Shown here in pieces: positions 27,010 through 39,830 of a stretch of 64,000 bases of DNA. The notes beneath the pieces are model-generated. The model saw only the letters and a list, made by a program, of their open reading frames with translations. It was not told the origin of the DNA and searched no databases. Position numbers and translations under genes: made by a program. Within the stretch, counting starts at the first letter, position 1; each line of letters begins with the position of its first letter. Origin of the DNA: Sparassis latifolia (taxonomy: Eukaryota > Basidiomycota > Agaricomycetes > Polyporales > Sparassidaceae); assembly GCA_018466975.1 (NCBI GenBank), contig CM031562.1:3286001-3350000 (forward strand), given 5' to 3'.

Positions 27010-27552
27010 TAGCTTTGTCTACCTTCACTATCGCGTGTCTTGCTATGCCGTCGTTCTATCCATCTAAGTTCCTTGTGTGCTCATCGACCGACCCAGGTAC
27101 AAACAAACGTATGTATTTTTTTCGTAAGGTAATTTGTGTTCGGAACTGATGGGCATAGTATCTACAACTAATGGACATGGGTAACAAAGAGGAGGGAAGA
27201 GGATATCCAATCAGCATTGCAAGAGATCAACTTTACAGATAGGACTGGATATAGGAGAAAAATCACCCACCGAGAGAATGCAATAAAAACAAGAGCAAGG
27301 CGACTGCACATCCTACGAAGTGAAAGGGACAGAGAGATCCGAATCATAACATGTTAAGCAGAGGCCAGATAAGTGCCCTACGACACCCTCAGGCCTCATT
27401 CGTCGAGTCGTAAAGTACGTGGGAGGTCGTAAGCACAGGGTATGGAGCAGTCGTTGTGACGGGCGCGTCGACGCAGCAGTCACGCCAGTGACCGGAAAAA
27501 GTAACAGAGAAGGGCGGAGCGAGTAAATAAAATATTGGGCGTATAGGTGGGA
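27010..27552. other. Convergent 3' spacer between NOG1 and Xaa-Pro aminopeptidase
   Basis: No gene is supported. The spacer must contain the 3' UTRs of both converging genes. Confidence 0.5.
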
Positions 27553-30500
27553 TCAATCCCAGTCTATAGAAATGCCCGCGGGAGCCTTCGCGAGACCGAT
27601 GCCCCGCTCGGCCTCCCTCTGGAGCCACTTCAACGCGCGCTTGTCATCGCGCAGGTACGGCTCCAGCAACTCGTAGCATCTCCTGTTGTGTATCTGTGAT
27701 CACGAACGGATCAGTGCTGACGTCGCAACATGAGAGGAGGCCGCATACCTTCAGCCACTGGCGCTCGTCCTTCGTAAGCATCTCGTCCTTCACCATCCTC
27801 GTCTGGATGGGGACGCAGGTCAGACGCTCGAAGCCAAGCCAGGTATCACCGGGGCGCTCATTCTTAGTCTGCCGCGGACATGAGATCCTGCAGACACTCA
27901 GTAATTACGATGCACTTACCCTGACTTTCTTTACGAAAAGCGCTGACTCGATACGCATACCCCAATGCCCTTCCTTGTCTAAGCACACAACAATGAGTAA
28001 ATTCCTATAGTACATAAAAGTACAACTCACAAATACCGGGCTCGTTGGTCAGGACATGGCCGGGCACGAAGGGCGTCGTTGAGCTAAAACCCTGAGGGCC
28101 TTCGTGGACGTTCAAGAACGCACCCACACCATGGCCGGTGCCATGCTAGAAAGCCACATAAGCACTGCGGCCATCGCCACGGCCACACAACGCACCCCAT
28201 AGTTCATGCCGTCCTGCCATAGCGTCTTGCGCGCCAACACGTCAATTGTGTGCCGCTCGTCCCCGCGGGGAAGATGGCACTATCGATAGCAATCTGTCTC
28301 GCTTTCAGCACACGTATCTCGACCGCAAATGAATGTACGTACGTGACCTTGCAGGACGCGTGTGTAAGCCACACACTGTTCCTCACTTGGGCGACCGAAA
28401 TGAACGGTCCGGGTGGTGTCACAGGTGCCGTCTCTGTACTGCCCGCCCGAGTCGCTAGGGTACAGAGAAACAACATCAGTAGAGATTCCACAAAACGAGG
28501 TCATGCCGCGCACTTCAAGTACGGAGTATTGCGATCAATCATCCTCGCGGTAGCTTTACGGGGCGAGTAGTGTGGCAGAGCTATCAAATAGACCGTCAGA
28601 TCGTACAGGTGCCATCCAACGCCCGAAACTGCGCACCGGCGTTGGGTCCACTCGCAGAGATATTCTCGTACGCGAGACCCATATAATGCTTGTTTAACCG
28701 CCTGAACTCCGTTAGACGCCATGCGGCTTCGTACTCGGTAATATCATAGCCTTGGCCCATCTTGTGCTCGAGCCATGCAAACCACCTGACGAATGCGGCT
28801 CCGTCACGCAGGTAGGCGCGCCGGAGACCATCCAGCTCAGTCTGGTTCTTGATCGACTTCATATGCTCTACGTAGGGCTCCAGCACAGTGTAATTGAAAG
28901 AAGTGAGCATCAAAGAGATGGCGTAAGAAGTTTTGGGGCTGATGATAATCTGTACAGGTATGGACAATGAGACAAGGCAACGCATGGAATACACAGTAGA
29001 GCCCACCTTGCCTTCACCCCACTGCTTCCGGCGGAGGAATGTCCAGAGGTCGTTGTAATCCCTTCGATCTACTGCAATGGACTCTAGATAACTCTCCACG
29101 GCCTCCGTGATCTTGGCCTGCTCAATGAACAGGACAGTGGCATCGAAGCCGACGAACAAGTAAGAGTGAAAGACAGGGTTAAATGGAATATCGTCTCCAC
29201 GGAGATTGAGCAAGTATGCTACAACGGAGTGAGAATGTGATTCCCAGAACAAAAGGCTACAATACTCACCAATGTCAGAAAGGTTGGACAGCAGCATTCC
29301 AACCTGCATCTGAGAAGGCTTGGGTTCTGACTTCGAGTACGACGGAACAGATGGGGGTTGCTCCCTAATCCACCGGCGCACTTCCGACAGCTTCGCACTG
29401 GCTTCCCTACCGCTGAACTCGATCGTCTGTACGAAGATCGGATTGCGGGACCGCGAGGGCTTCTCGCGCCAGATGAGGTCGACCAGATTCTGCGGCGGAT
29501 AAACGAGCTTGCTCTTCTTGGGCTGCAAGATGGAGTTGAGCTTCGACGCCGTCTCGTGCGGAATCATACGCGCATCGATACCGATGCGCACTTCGTCTCT
29601 GAGGCTGGCGATCCACTCGACCCAATCCGCTGGCTGGCGGGGAGCACCGGCCTTGACAAGCTCCCAGTTACGGTCTATCTGCTCCCTAGCCTGGATCCAG
29701 TAGCGCGAGTCGGCGATCAGATATGCATTCGTCTGGGAGATGATAGCTTGGCCTGCCGAGCCGGTGAATCTGCAAGCGCTTCAGCACAGATTGAACATGG
29801 GTGTTTTGATGACGTACCCTGAAATCCACTCCCTCCGCTTGTCGTTGACGGCGACATATTCCGATCCGTGGGCATCCTCAGTCGGGACGACACTGGCGGT
29901 CGAACAGCTCTCAGATCACGATGTTATAGCATAACAACATGCACTCACTAATAATCAAGGTTTTCCTTCCGCATAAGCTCCCGGAGCGCCTCCAGCCGAC
30001 CAGTCGAATCGAGGCGTGGGGGAATCGGGTCATTGTCATTGACCTTGCGCTCAAGCAACGAGCCAACAAGCGTACTAGACGACTCGGACGGGTACAAACG
30101 GGGTCGCCTAGACTTGTCTCTGGAGTTGCCGCTAGATTTGGTTATGTTGGATTTGAACGTGTTTGAGCGCGAGTTCGTGCCCGCCGGGGGCAACGGATTG
30201 CTGTAGATATGGTCGGATGGAGAGCGAGTTGCAGGCGGAATGGTCGGGTTCATATAGTGAATCGAACCGGAGTTGGACGAGTGCTTCGATGCAGTCTCGG
30301 GCTTTGAGTGATGGGAAGACTGCTTTGAGTGCTTTGACCGGTTCGAATTGTGAGGTGACTGGTACTGCGGGGCTGGTACGTCGTCGGTACGCCAAAGCGA
30401 GTTGACATCTCCGTCCGAAACCACGTCCTCCTCCTCCCGGGCCATCTCCTCCTTCTCCTTGTTCTTCTTCCCGATACCCCATCCATATCCGTATGGCCAC

Positions 30501-30860
30501 CTGCGCTTGATTGTGGCGTCCTTGGGGGGAACGGCAGGTGCGCCTTTGGTCGTGCGCTTGGTGGTAGTCGCACGACGGAGCACAGGACGGACTTCGCGAG
30601 CCTCGTTATGGAACGACGGGACATTGTACGACTCCGAATCTGATGAAAATGTGAGCTTCTCGGCGCGCGACGTCAGCGTCGCAGTGGGGGAATACGAGCC
30701 ATGGCGCTCGAGACGATCAATGCTGGACCTCTGGGAGCTGAAGGCGTCGGTCTCTGACTTCTCCGAGTAGGTTAGACGGCGGCGAGGCTTCTTCCCTCCC
30801 AAGGAGAACGGGAGGCACAGCGGTGGTGGCGGCGGGGGCGGCGGCGGGGAGGAGCCATGG
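27553..30860 (-). CDS. Xaa-Pro aminopeptidase P (M24B) with a long extra N-terminus
   Basis: This metallopeptidase removes N-terminal residues preceding proline. The standard part begins [14 protein letters not shown] and is followed, after an intron splitting DYY/VVP, by [20 protein letters not shown]. Two creatinase-like N-domains come next, then the M24 domain. Metal-binding segments visible are [16 protein letters not shown] (both Asp), [17 protein letters not shown] (His), TNEPG (Glu) and RIES (Glu). The C-terminus is [11 protein letters not shown], stop at 27553-27555. In-frame upstream lies about 280 codons of basic and Ser-rich, probably disordered sequence without a stop. The first in-frame ATG is at 30445, yet the frame stays open to about 30857, so the true start may lie in an unseen upstream exon. 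Confidence 0.9.
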
Positions 30861-33220
30861 GTGTCTCAGCGAGGAATCTGTGGGATCCGACTCAGCTGGC
30901 CAGCCTGTGAGGATATGATACAGCACACGAGGCGGACTGGGAGGACGCAGTCGATAAACTCGTCTTCGCCAGATGACCAAACCAGGCCACAACGTGGCAC
31001 AGTCTCCCAGATATGGCAACTCCTAAGGCCGGCCCTAAACTTGTATGGCGCGTCTCTCGAGCACAAATAGTCTTCGTGATCCGTTTGCAATATCTGTCCA
31101 CGTTGCAGCGGCGTGCGATAGAACCCTCTAGATTAGCCTTTATCATGAGGGAGCCAGGATGGGGACAGCGAGCCAGTACCCCGCAAGAGAATCTCCTTGA
31201 AAGGACAGTGTCGATCTTCCAAAATGAGGAACTCCGTGCCCAAGCTCAAGTATGGTTAAACCAATCGCACAATGACCAGCAGGGCCAGAAGAGACTGCTG
31301 CAAGTTCCAGCATGGCCCACGGTTTTCGAGAACGGGAACATGGCTAGCGTCTGCTGGGCTGATTCTCCCGGTACCGGAACGTCGAGGGACGCCGTATATT
31401 CAGTAATTGCCAGAAACGTTACTTGATATCCTTGCATAGTCGACAAGTATCGCGTCCACCGAGATGAACCCAGTGGCAAGGCATTCAATACCTGCGCTAG
31501 GCACAGTTGCCCAGGAATATTAATTGTTTCGTTAATGGCGGGCGTCGGTGAATGGTCAAGTGCCAGGAGGTCTAGAGTTTCTCCGGAGCTAAAAATTGAA
31601 TGCTTCGCACCAATGACAGATCTTGCCTTACAACCACAGTTAGACAAGCACAGCTCCATATCGCAGCAGAATTGTATGCATCAGTGGAGATACCCTCATT
31701 AATCGTTTGATGTTCAATCGAAGGAACAGAGTAAGGCGTGAAGACCGATAGACGAATTCATTTCCAGGTATGTGGCAGCGTGGAGAGCCAATCTAATGCA
31801 ACGGCCTTCCGACAGGTCGCGACCACTATACACCCAGAAGCACAGAGGTCGCGCCACAGTAAAAGAACAGCAGCCTGACCAAGTTCTTGCTTTAGGGTTA
31901 TCTCGAACAGCCAGTCAATTCATTAAGCTCAGGTCAGCTGCCACAGATGAGAAACACAGTGTGGGAGTAACATCGAGTGTTCGCTGCGCTGCAAACAGGT
32001 GGTCAATCCCAGCGCAAGGATAAACGACGACTCAAGCACGATAATCGCGCCTCTCCGTTGTGCCGCACCAAATGCTGGTTCCAGCACCATCTTTGAGAAA
32101 GCACCTGCATCCTTGGTGTACGGCAAGAAACTTGATGCAGCAAATGTCGTGTATTGTGGGCGTAACGATCGGGCGGCGGTGCGTTTGAGTGTCTTTAGAG
32201 TCGCACACGCATAAGCTCTTGTGGTCGATATGGGCAAAGGGCCGCCCGTGCTGAGTGCGCATACCCGATACGCTGAGCTGGTGTTGCGTAGAAACGTAAA
32301 CATCCACGAGGAAGCTTTGGTCGCCTGACAGCCTCTGTCAGTCAAAGACGAGCGGCTTGGAGAAGGGGCCGGCTATTAGACGGTGACGCAACGGCGCGCG
32401 TCAGTTATTTGTGGAGTTTCAAACTACTTCAACGGGCCAGTGACGCACGGTCATTTTTCCAGCAGGCTGTAAAAGTACACAAGCTGAATACGTCAACGGG
32501 GTGTAGGGTCCCATGAGTGCACAGGTATTTGAGGATACGGTTCATGCTGGGTGTGCTGGTCTCGCTGTACAGTTAGCCTGAGAGACGTAGGTAAATGTCT
32601 ATATTTTGGTGGAAGCACAGGAAATGGTGGATATAATCACTTACAGGTACCTACAACACAGCATACAAGCTGCTTGACATTCCCCCCTGAGCAAACCCTG
32701 CCAAGCGGTGGTGGCGTAGACCATTGCTCGTCCACCGTGGAGTCTGGGACCACCGCCATGCGTCCATAATAGTAGAGAGGTGCCCTAATAGAGCTTGTGC
32801 TTCTCGCGATATGAAACCGTAAGCTGCGCAGCGAATTCTTGTCCTCCAACATTGTGGCGTCGCTGGGCCATAATGACTAACAAACCTAGGCAGGCCACAT
32901 TAGATAGCTGGGAAGGGCGAATAACATACGTAGCATATGGGAAAACCAGAGTACTTCAAGGAGAGAAAGATGGGCATCCCCCCTGCGACACTTATATCCT
33001 GGTGGTGTAGGGTGGAGCTATGTGCGTCGGACACGTGCGGGCGCCTGCTCGACGCGTCTTTGCACGTGACTTGCTCCGGAAAAATGCTTTGCACCTATTT
33101 GCTCTCGGTGGCGTCTCAGAATTTGCCGACTAGTGCTCATCGGACTCTACAAGGATTGCTTACGACCCGCTGTACCCCGCCTGCAGCCGTCGCCTCGCCG
33201 CCGCCGCCCTCTCCGCCATC
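30861..33220. other. Interval without a confirmed gene
   Basis: Minus-strand frames at 31246-31659 and 31929-32345 have coding-like composition (for example TIHDICC-free AYACATLKTLKRTAARSLR in the second) but start on non-ATG codons, show no domain, and were not joined by obvious introns. One small unknown gene may exist here. The rest holds the promoters of the flanking genes. Confidence 0.35.
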
Positions 33221-34460
33221 ATGTCTCCTACTCTGAACGTTAAGGGCAGCGACTCTGCCGCGGCTCGCATCCTGGGCTCTGGTACTTCAGGTCTGTGACG
33301 CTCTCGCACCCCGTCGTCTACCCTGAGTCGCTGACGGCGGTGCGGCGTACAGGCGTTGCTGAGCTCATGATCTTCCACCCGGTGGACACCATCGCGAAGC
33401 GGCTGATGAGCAACAAGTCCAAGGTGTGTTCGTACTTCTCGTGCAGACGTGCCTCTCGATCCTCTGCCACGCGCGCAGGTGTCGTTCTCCACGCTCTCTT
33501 CGATCATCTTCAGGGAACACGCCGCGGCCCCCCTGGGAAAGCGGCTCCTGTCGCTCTTTCCCGGGCTCGGATATGCTGCGGGCTACAAGATCACGCAGCG
33601 GATCTACAAGTACAGCGGGCAGCCGTGGTTCAGCGACATCCTGTCGAGCAACTATAAGTCGAACTTCACGAATGCGTTTGGAGAACGGAAGGGGAAAGAT
33701 GATGTTGCAGGCAACAGCCGGAAGGTGAGTGTCTCAGATCTATTGCAGGCGCGTTAAATGGAATTGCTGGATGAATTAGCTTGACGGGGATCGGCGAAGT
33801 CGTGAGTAGTCGAGCATGAGAGAAGCCCATCCTTGTACTGATGACGTCCTTGTCTGGACAGGTCCTCCTTCCCCTGGATGTGCTTAAGATCAAACGCCAG
33901 GTCAACCCGGAAGCCTTCCGCGGACGAGGCGTAATCCGGATCTTCCTCGAGGAAGGTACAAATCTCTACCGCGGCTGGGGGTGGACGATGGCGCGGAATG
34001 CCCCAGGTAGCTTTGCAGTACGTCTCAAAACCTCTACCCCGCTCTTCCTTTAGTCGAACGACCATTGCCCTAGCTCTTCGGCGCGTCAGCGGTGACAAAG
34101 GACTACCTCTTCGGCGTCACTGACTACTCCAAGGCAACATGGACTCAGAACTTCGTTGCATCCATCGCGGGCGCGGTCGCATCGATCAGTATCGCCGCTC
34201 CGCTCGACACGATCAAGACGCGCATCCAGAACGCAAACTTTGAGCATAAGGTCAGCGGTGTGACGGTCGTGCGCGACCTGCTCCGAGACGAGGGCCCGAT
34301 GGCGCTATTCAAGGGTCTCACACCCAAGGTATGACGTCTTCCACTCTGCCTTCTTTCACTCTGACGCACACTGTTGCAGATTCTGGTAGTCGGCCCCAAG
34401 CTTGTGTTCAGCTATACACTGGCGCAGTCGCTCATTCCAATGTTTTCAAAATACGTCTAG
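33221..34460 (+). CDS. GGC1: Mitochondrial GTP/GDP carrier (Ggc1-type)
   Basis: This inner-membrane carrier exchanges mitochondrial GDP/GTP and is tied to iron homeostasis in yeast. The ATG at 33221 gives MSPTLNVKGSDSAAARILGS. Splicing over a GTCTGT intron joins TS to GVAELMIFHPVDTIAKRL (first carrier signature P-x-D). Further conserved stretches are FPGLGYAAGYKITQRIYKY, VVLLPLDVLKIKRQ (second signature), YRGWGWTMARNAPGSFALFG, APLDTIKTRIQN (third signature), and FKGLTPKILVVGPKLVFSYT. The stop is at 34458-34460. All of these match the Ggc1 subgroup better than other carriers as I remember them. Five or so introns interrupt the gene. Confidence 0.92.
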
Positions 34461-35056
34461 ATGGTGGTGCACAGCTCGTCACCTCTGCTCACGCTGTAGA
34501 TGCGCTTATGCTCATGCTAGAGGACAAAAAGTACTTTGCTATGCTGCTTCGTTACACGCACCACTCACTACGCTTTATCTACGCACGTATAATTGGGGAT
34601 ATATGGTAATGACATCGCAACGCCCGCAACTCGCTGATAACAAATAACGAGTGGTTTCCAGAAAAAGAACGGATGCAACACTACAAAATGCGTACAGGTA
34701 TCCAAAAGTTCAAAGAAGAGTCAAGTCCCTGCAAATAATCATGTACAAGCTGTAGCGTATACTGCGTCTTACATATGCAAATGGTCCTATGCGCCTCTAG
34801 GGTCTAGAGCACTTTCACTGATGTGCTCGAAGGTTCGCTGACCTGTCGGGATGCGTGGCATAGTCTGTACGCGGCGAAGGCGTGAGGTCGTGACGAGCGG
34901 CTGTGGCATGACCTCTATCTATCTTGTGCCATATTTGCGGTAGTATGCAAAGTGTGAAATCTGTCTGGAAATTGACGTGGGAGGATAAAGTCAGTGATCA
35001 GTCCAAGAGCGAAATGATACGTCAAAGATACTTACGCAACTTGCACCGCTTAATCC
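34461..35056. other. Convergent 3' spacer
   Basis: This lies between the GTP/GDP carrier (plus) and the minus-strand membrane protein. No supported gene was found. Confidence 0.45.
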
Positions 35057-36045
35057 TCAGGAGTTATCATGCTCAGAGACACACGATGCATCCGACATCG
35101 CAAAATCCACACCAGGGGTCCGCGAAATCAACAGAACGCCCCTCTCGTCATCATCCCGAAGACTCCGCGCTCTGTGACCCAGAGCTCGTAGCTTCTGGCG
35201 AGGGCTCCGCCGGCGGGCCCTCGAGCGTCGACGCGCGCGTCGTCGGGTTGGAGCGGTCGATCCTGAACGCGGCAACAGCGCCATGCGCGACGACATGCTC
35301 GCGTCTGACATCTCTCGGGCATGTGGGTGCGGCGACTGTATGCGGGAGTGTGGTTGCTTGTGCGCAACGTCGCCCGGCTCCGCGAGGTCTAAGTCGCCCG
35401 GGGTCGGACAATGTGCTCGGGAGTACGTCGATAGTGCGGAGGGTGTGGACGACTCGTCCGGCGAGTGAATCCAGATCACGTCGGCCTCGCGGTCGATCTC
35501 CCACGTCGGATCCTTCGGCGTGCTGGTCGGACGTGAGCTAGGAAACAGGCGGAAGATAAACCACGGCGCGTGCAGCCACCCGTTCGACGGGAGGTGCTGG
35601 TGCGACCGGATCCCGCGACGGTACCAGTGGAATTGCCCAGCCGCGTGCTCGAGAGGGGGGGTGCTGAGGTGCGCGCGGGCATAGTCGGGGCTGCGGAGGT
35701 GTCGTGAGCGCCGGTAGAAGACGAATATGAGGACCGCAAAAATCGCAACGCACACCCCCACGACTATGGGGGTGACAATTTGCACCGTCGACCAGGATGC
35801 GTTTTCTGCAGCAAAGATGGGATCAGAGGCGGTGCGATGTGGAAGAGACACATACCAGACTTGCTAATGGCTTCTGGGATATCGGAGTCTTTGCTATCCC
35901 TGAGGGCAGTGTCCGCCAATTTTGGGATGCCGAGTTGTGTGACAGCGAAGATTGATTGATGTAAACTGTGAGGAAGTTTCGAGAAAAATGTTGTTTGAAC
36001 CATGCTTTCCACGACGGGACAGGTCCTCCGTGATATAACGAGCAT
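35057..36045 (-). CDS. Single-pass membrane protein of unknown function
   Basis: An intron with donor GTATGT and acceptor GCTGCAG (about 35803-35855) joins ISKS to ENASWSTVQIVTPIVVGV, giving one clear transmembrane helix (IVTPIVVGVCVAIFAVLIFV) followed by a basic stop-transfer FYRRSR. The cytosolic tail has GWLHAPWFIFRLFP and DPTWEIDREADVIWIHS, motifs I associate with polypore membrane orphans. It then becomes Arg- and Ser-rich until the stop at 35057. An in-frame ATG exists at 36003 and another at 36045. A secreted ectodomain on upstream exons is likely; a possible one ends at about 36300 (AKFDRIVAAQM before GTGAGT). No signal peptide was located. Confidence 0.6.
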
Positions 36046-38579
36046 GCGCTATTCGGGTTGAACGCAGCGCTGTCGCTGGCAACACGTCAGCACAGCCAAC
36101 GCCGAGGAACAGTCAAGAACAAGCGAAACAGATGCGCATACACATTTCCACGGACAGGGGGAAACGGTTGCAAAAACCAGTGGAGGGAGCGGACCACTCC
36201 ACCCAACTCAACTCCTCCTCCCGAACTTCTCAAAGCGAGAGCGGGAGCATCTAGATCGGGGAAGACGCTGACAGCAAAGACAGCGGAGACTCACTCACCA
36301 TCTGCGCGGCGACGATACGGTCAAACTTGGCCCTGCAAAGATGTTAGCGAATTTGACACTCGGCTAAACGACACACTCAACCTCCCGTGCACCGCGGTTC
36401 GACTGCCCTGCACGGACGCCCCAGATGGTTCAACTGGATGACATGAGTTCAGACACGATCGAGGGTGGATCGGAAGATATGATCGAGACGCACCACTGGA
36501 AGCCCTACACCGCAGTCTACCTGTAACAGTGACCATGCGAACACCATGCGAGCACTTCAGTTCCTAAACTCGAGAAGACGGATAAATACGCACAGCCGCA
36601 AGGGGTATCGCCGCAGCACTAGCCTCGCCATACCAGCCTGCCGCGACGAGCAGCAGAAAAAGACAAGGAATTTGCATGGCGCATTACCACACCACTACCA
36701 CACGAAGAGCTCGACGAGAAAAGTTAGCGAGTGTTGAGATACCTCGGCGCTGCGGCGTCGCAGTCCCCATAAGTAGATCAAGGAGATCAGCGTGCATACA
36801 CCAGATTGGCGCCGCCTTTTCCCCTTGCGACTTTGCCTCGGCTCGTCTTTCCCTTTCATGCCTCCACCATCCCTAGCTTGATCACCTCCCAGTCATCGCT
36901 CAAACTGATTGATTTCATTGAACTGGACAGTGCGATGACGGTATGCCGGCTTTATTCGCACACTGCACAGTGGTTACCGCGGCAGTGGCAACTGTAGCAG
37001 ATCTGAGCAAATCTACTTGCGATATCTGGACGCTGTGACTTTGGTCCTTGTGTGCGTTCCCCTTTCTCCAGTCTGCTTGACCAGCATCCTCGTGTACACC
37101 CACCATATGGGTGTTCCAGTAGACGAAGAATTTTTGGCGCACTGCTTGTCATGAATTTCTCCGTGATTCCATTCACGTTCCAGCTGAATTCAGTGATTCC
37201 TGCGAAATGCTCCCTGTCAGCAACCCGAAGCTATGGTGAGCGCTCCTGTTTTGCAGGCATCCGAGCGCTGTCATGTTTTTGAGATGCCCCCCTGCGGGAT
37301 CAGGGTATCGGTGTTCTGTTGCGAGTGGCGGTGTGGTTTCTGTCATTAACTTGTACCTTGAATAATTTGCAATCCGTCTTGCCTTCGCTCCGGCTACGAA
37401 CCGTGCCTTCGAGCGCGAGATATAATTTTGCTTCCCTGGTCTTTGGCTTATTTGCTTGCTCCAGTGTAGGGCCCTGCGATCCGACTTGAAGAAATCTCGA
37501 AACCCGGTTTTCTTTTCTACCCAGATGATTTTGGCCTCTCTCCAAAATTTGTCTGGACGAGTGAACAGGGCCTAGGGTCGGCCAAAATTTTCCCGGATGG
37601 CTGGTATGGCCTCCTAAGGCCGTGAAAATCGTCCTGCTGCAGCCTAGCTGTAGCAGCATTGCGGTGCACATGTAGATGGACCGCGCAAACACTTTCATTA
37701 CATCCCAGAGCGGCGACCCTTTTCGGTGCAAACTGCTCTCCAGGACCGCAAGGTGTAGAGGTCTCGCACGAAGTTTTTCCGAATTGTGCAACGGCATTTG
37801 GCTGAAATCGCAAGGTTCCTACTAGTGTTAGCGAAACCGACCAAAGAATAGGACAGTGGATGCGCACCACCGGATGAAAATGTTGCATGCGCAATCCGGA
37901 ATGGTGAGCCACGTCGTGCGACTTGCAGTGTTCTCCAGGTGGCATCAGGCCTGATGAGTGCTCAAGTCTGGATTGTATGGGTCGGATCAGATCACCTTGC
38001 CACGCGTAGGCGCAAGCATCCCAGGACTGCACTGAAGGAGTATGGGGGAGTATGTCCGGTGGTTGGACGAACACGCACGACAAGTTTGCATGATATAGAT
38101 ATGCGGTTGGAGGCCAGTGACGAATTAGAACACCATTAGAAAGGTGGCTTGGGAAAGAGACTATTTTCTAGATAATGTTTTTCCACTCTTCAGAGGGGTA
38201 ACATGACTTACCACATCGATATCCCGAGGTTAGTGCGGACGGAGAGTGTTGAAAGAACGGGGAGAAAACACAACTGTCGTTCGAGCACGACTTGAGCACC
38301 TTAAATACGGCGTGCCCTTCTCAACTCTATCTCAGATCACGGCTCTCTCGAGCTCTGATTCGCTCGTTTCTGAGGTGGGTGACAGGAATGACGTAGGTTG
38401 TGTATGTGGAAGACGAAAATGGAAGGTGGCCTGCTGTGTATGGTAAGTGGACGGTCTAGAACGTTAACCTTTTCTTGTGTTCGGTTGTGGGCCTCGGAGT
38501 ACGTGAGGGGGCGCTTGGAGTGCTAAACCAGAAGCACTTAGTACAGCGCAACGTAGCAATATTTTCATAATATATATAC
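36046..38579. other. Interval without a confirmed gene
   Basis: The left end may contain 5' exons of the single-pass membrane protein. Long minus-strand frames at 37300-37797 and 37517-38083 overlap each other and have no recognisable domain. A plus-strand frame at 38246-38446 is short. I could not support a gene. Confidence 0.35.
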
Positions 38580-39692
38580 CTCATAGTGCACAGGGCCAAG
38601 GAGATACATACCGCGACAGCGCTTTACAGCCAATCTCTCGTGTCACGATGCATAAAACTTCAAGCTTCAGACTCATAATGCATAGCGGAATCTGGGCACT
38701 AACGCTATGCATTATGAAATAGTGGACTGTAGTAGCAGTACTTAGACGCACCTGCTCGTCCTTCGAAGGTGTGTCCTCAGCAGAAGTGGGGAGCTCAGCC
38801 TCTTGCGGAAGACTTGACGCATGCAAACAGAATATTATCTCAGGAGACGTACAACGCTCTTCCCGAAAAATCGTGTGAACCCGCGAACTTGCGTCCTTCC
38901 AAGCAGCTAGCTATGCAGCGACTTCGAACGCAGCAGCAACATCCCCCGTCCGCTTTCCACTGATGCATACGCCGCATCGAAGGTTCTGCAACACGTCACG
39001 GCGGTTGGTCAACGCTCGGGTTGTGTCGGACGTCTTCCAGCACGTCCCGGAACGCGTCCTCGTTCCGCGACTTCCTCCGGGGCCTTCTCGGGGGCGTGGA
39101 AAAGGTAAAAGGACGATCTGGGATCTTCTTTTCGTCAACTTTCTGCCAGGGAATTGGCTTCGCGAAGGGCGCGCGATGTTTTAACCGCGTTCTTGTATAC
39201 GAAACGCCTGCCGCATCGTGTGTACTGGAGAGGCTCAGGATGACGGCCTGCTTGCAGCTTTTGTCACTACTCTCCCTATCTCCCTATATGCGTTGTGCCA
39301 GGTCCCGAATGAGCAGTCATGGGAGTACTACTCTTCTTCCGTGATCCATCGGTGAAGACATTCTGCCCCAGGGTAGATGTATCATGATACTCATCTCAAA
39401 GTACGCAGTGTCTCCCAAGAGTCTTGAGACGTACCGATTTCTGCCGGAAATAGGTGGCTTAGTACCGCGAGCTGACAGTCCGGAGCATGTGAACGGAGTG
39501 AGAGGTGGCGAAGATGAGGAGCACGGCGCGGGGTAGTGCGGGGAGCGGAAGGGCGGCCAGCAGGTGATGTGGGGCTAAGCACAGGCCAGGCACGGCTTTG
39601 ATCGAGTGCCCCGCATTCCACACTAATCCGGGGCTGCTGTCCTCGGACAGGCACTCCGACTCAATCTTCCTCGGTCTCTTCCTCACCTTCAT
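38580..39692 (-). CDS. Candidate small uncharacterised gene, divergent to carnitine acetyltransferase
   Basis: An ATG at 39692 starts MKVRKRPRKIESECLSEDSS. Other coding-like minus-strand stretches are RKSRNEDAFRDVLEDVRHNP followed by SVDQ (about 39080-39015), FDAAYASVESGRGMLLLRSK (about 38985-38920), and MHASSLPQEAELPTSAEDTP (38826 downward). No domain is recognised, and exon joining is a guess. The start would lie about 140 bp from the divergent carnitine acetyltransferase start. Confidence 0.3.
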
Positions 39693-39740
39693 ATAAGCAC
39701 ACTAATCAACCCCCACTCAGCCCAAGTAACTTATACCTCT

Positions 39741-39768
39741 TCTTCTCTCTCTCTCTCTCTCTCTCTCG
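39741..39768. repeat. CT dinucleotide microsatellite in a 5' region
   Basis: A pure CT/TC run of about 13 repeats lies roughly 65 bp upstream of the carnitine acetyltransferase ATG. Pyrimidine-rich tracts just upstream of start regions are common in fungal promoters. Confidence 0.85.
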
Positions 39769-39830
39769 CGGTAGACGTGTAAAGTATCCACACACATTTC
39801 ATCTCACTTCGCACTTTGGAACCGGACAGA

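Noticed and set aside
30800..30802. TTG as the aminopeptidase start
   Set aside because: Non-ATG starts are rare in fungal nuclear genes, and nothing in the context singles out this codon; the true start is left open.
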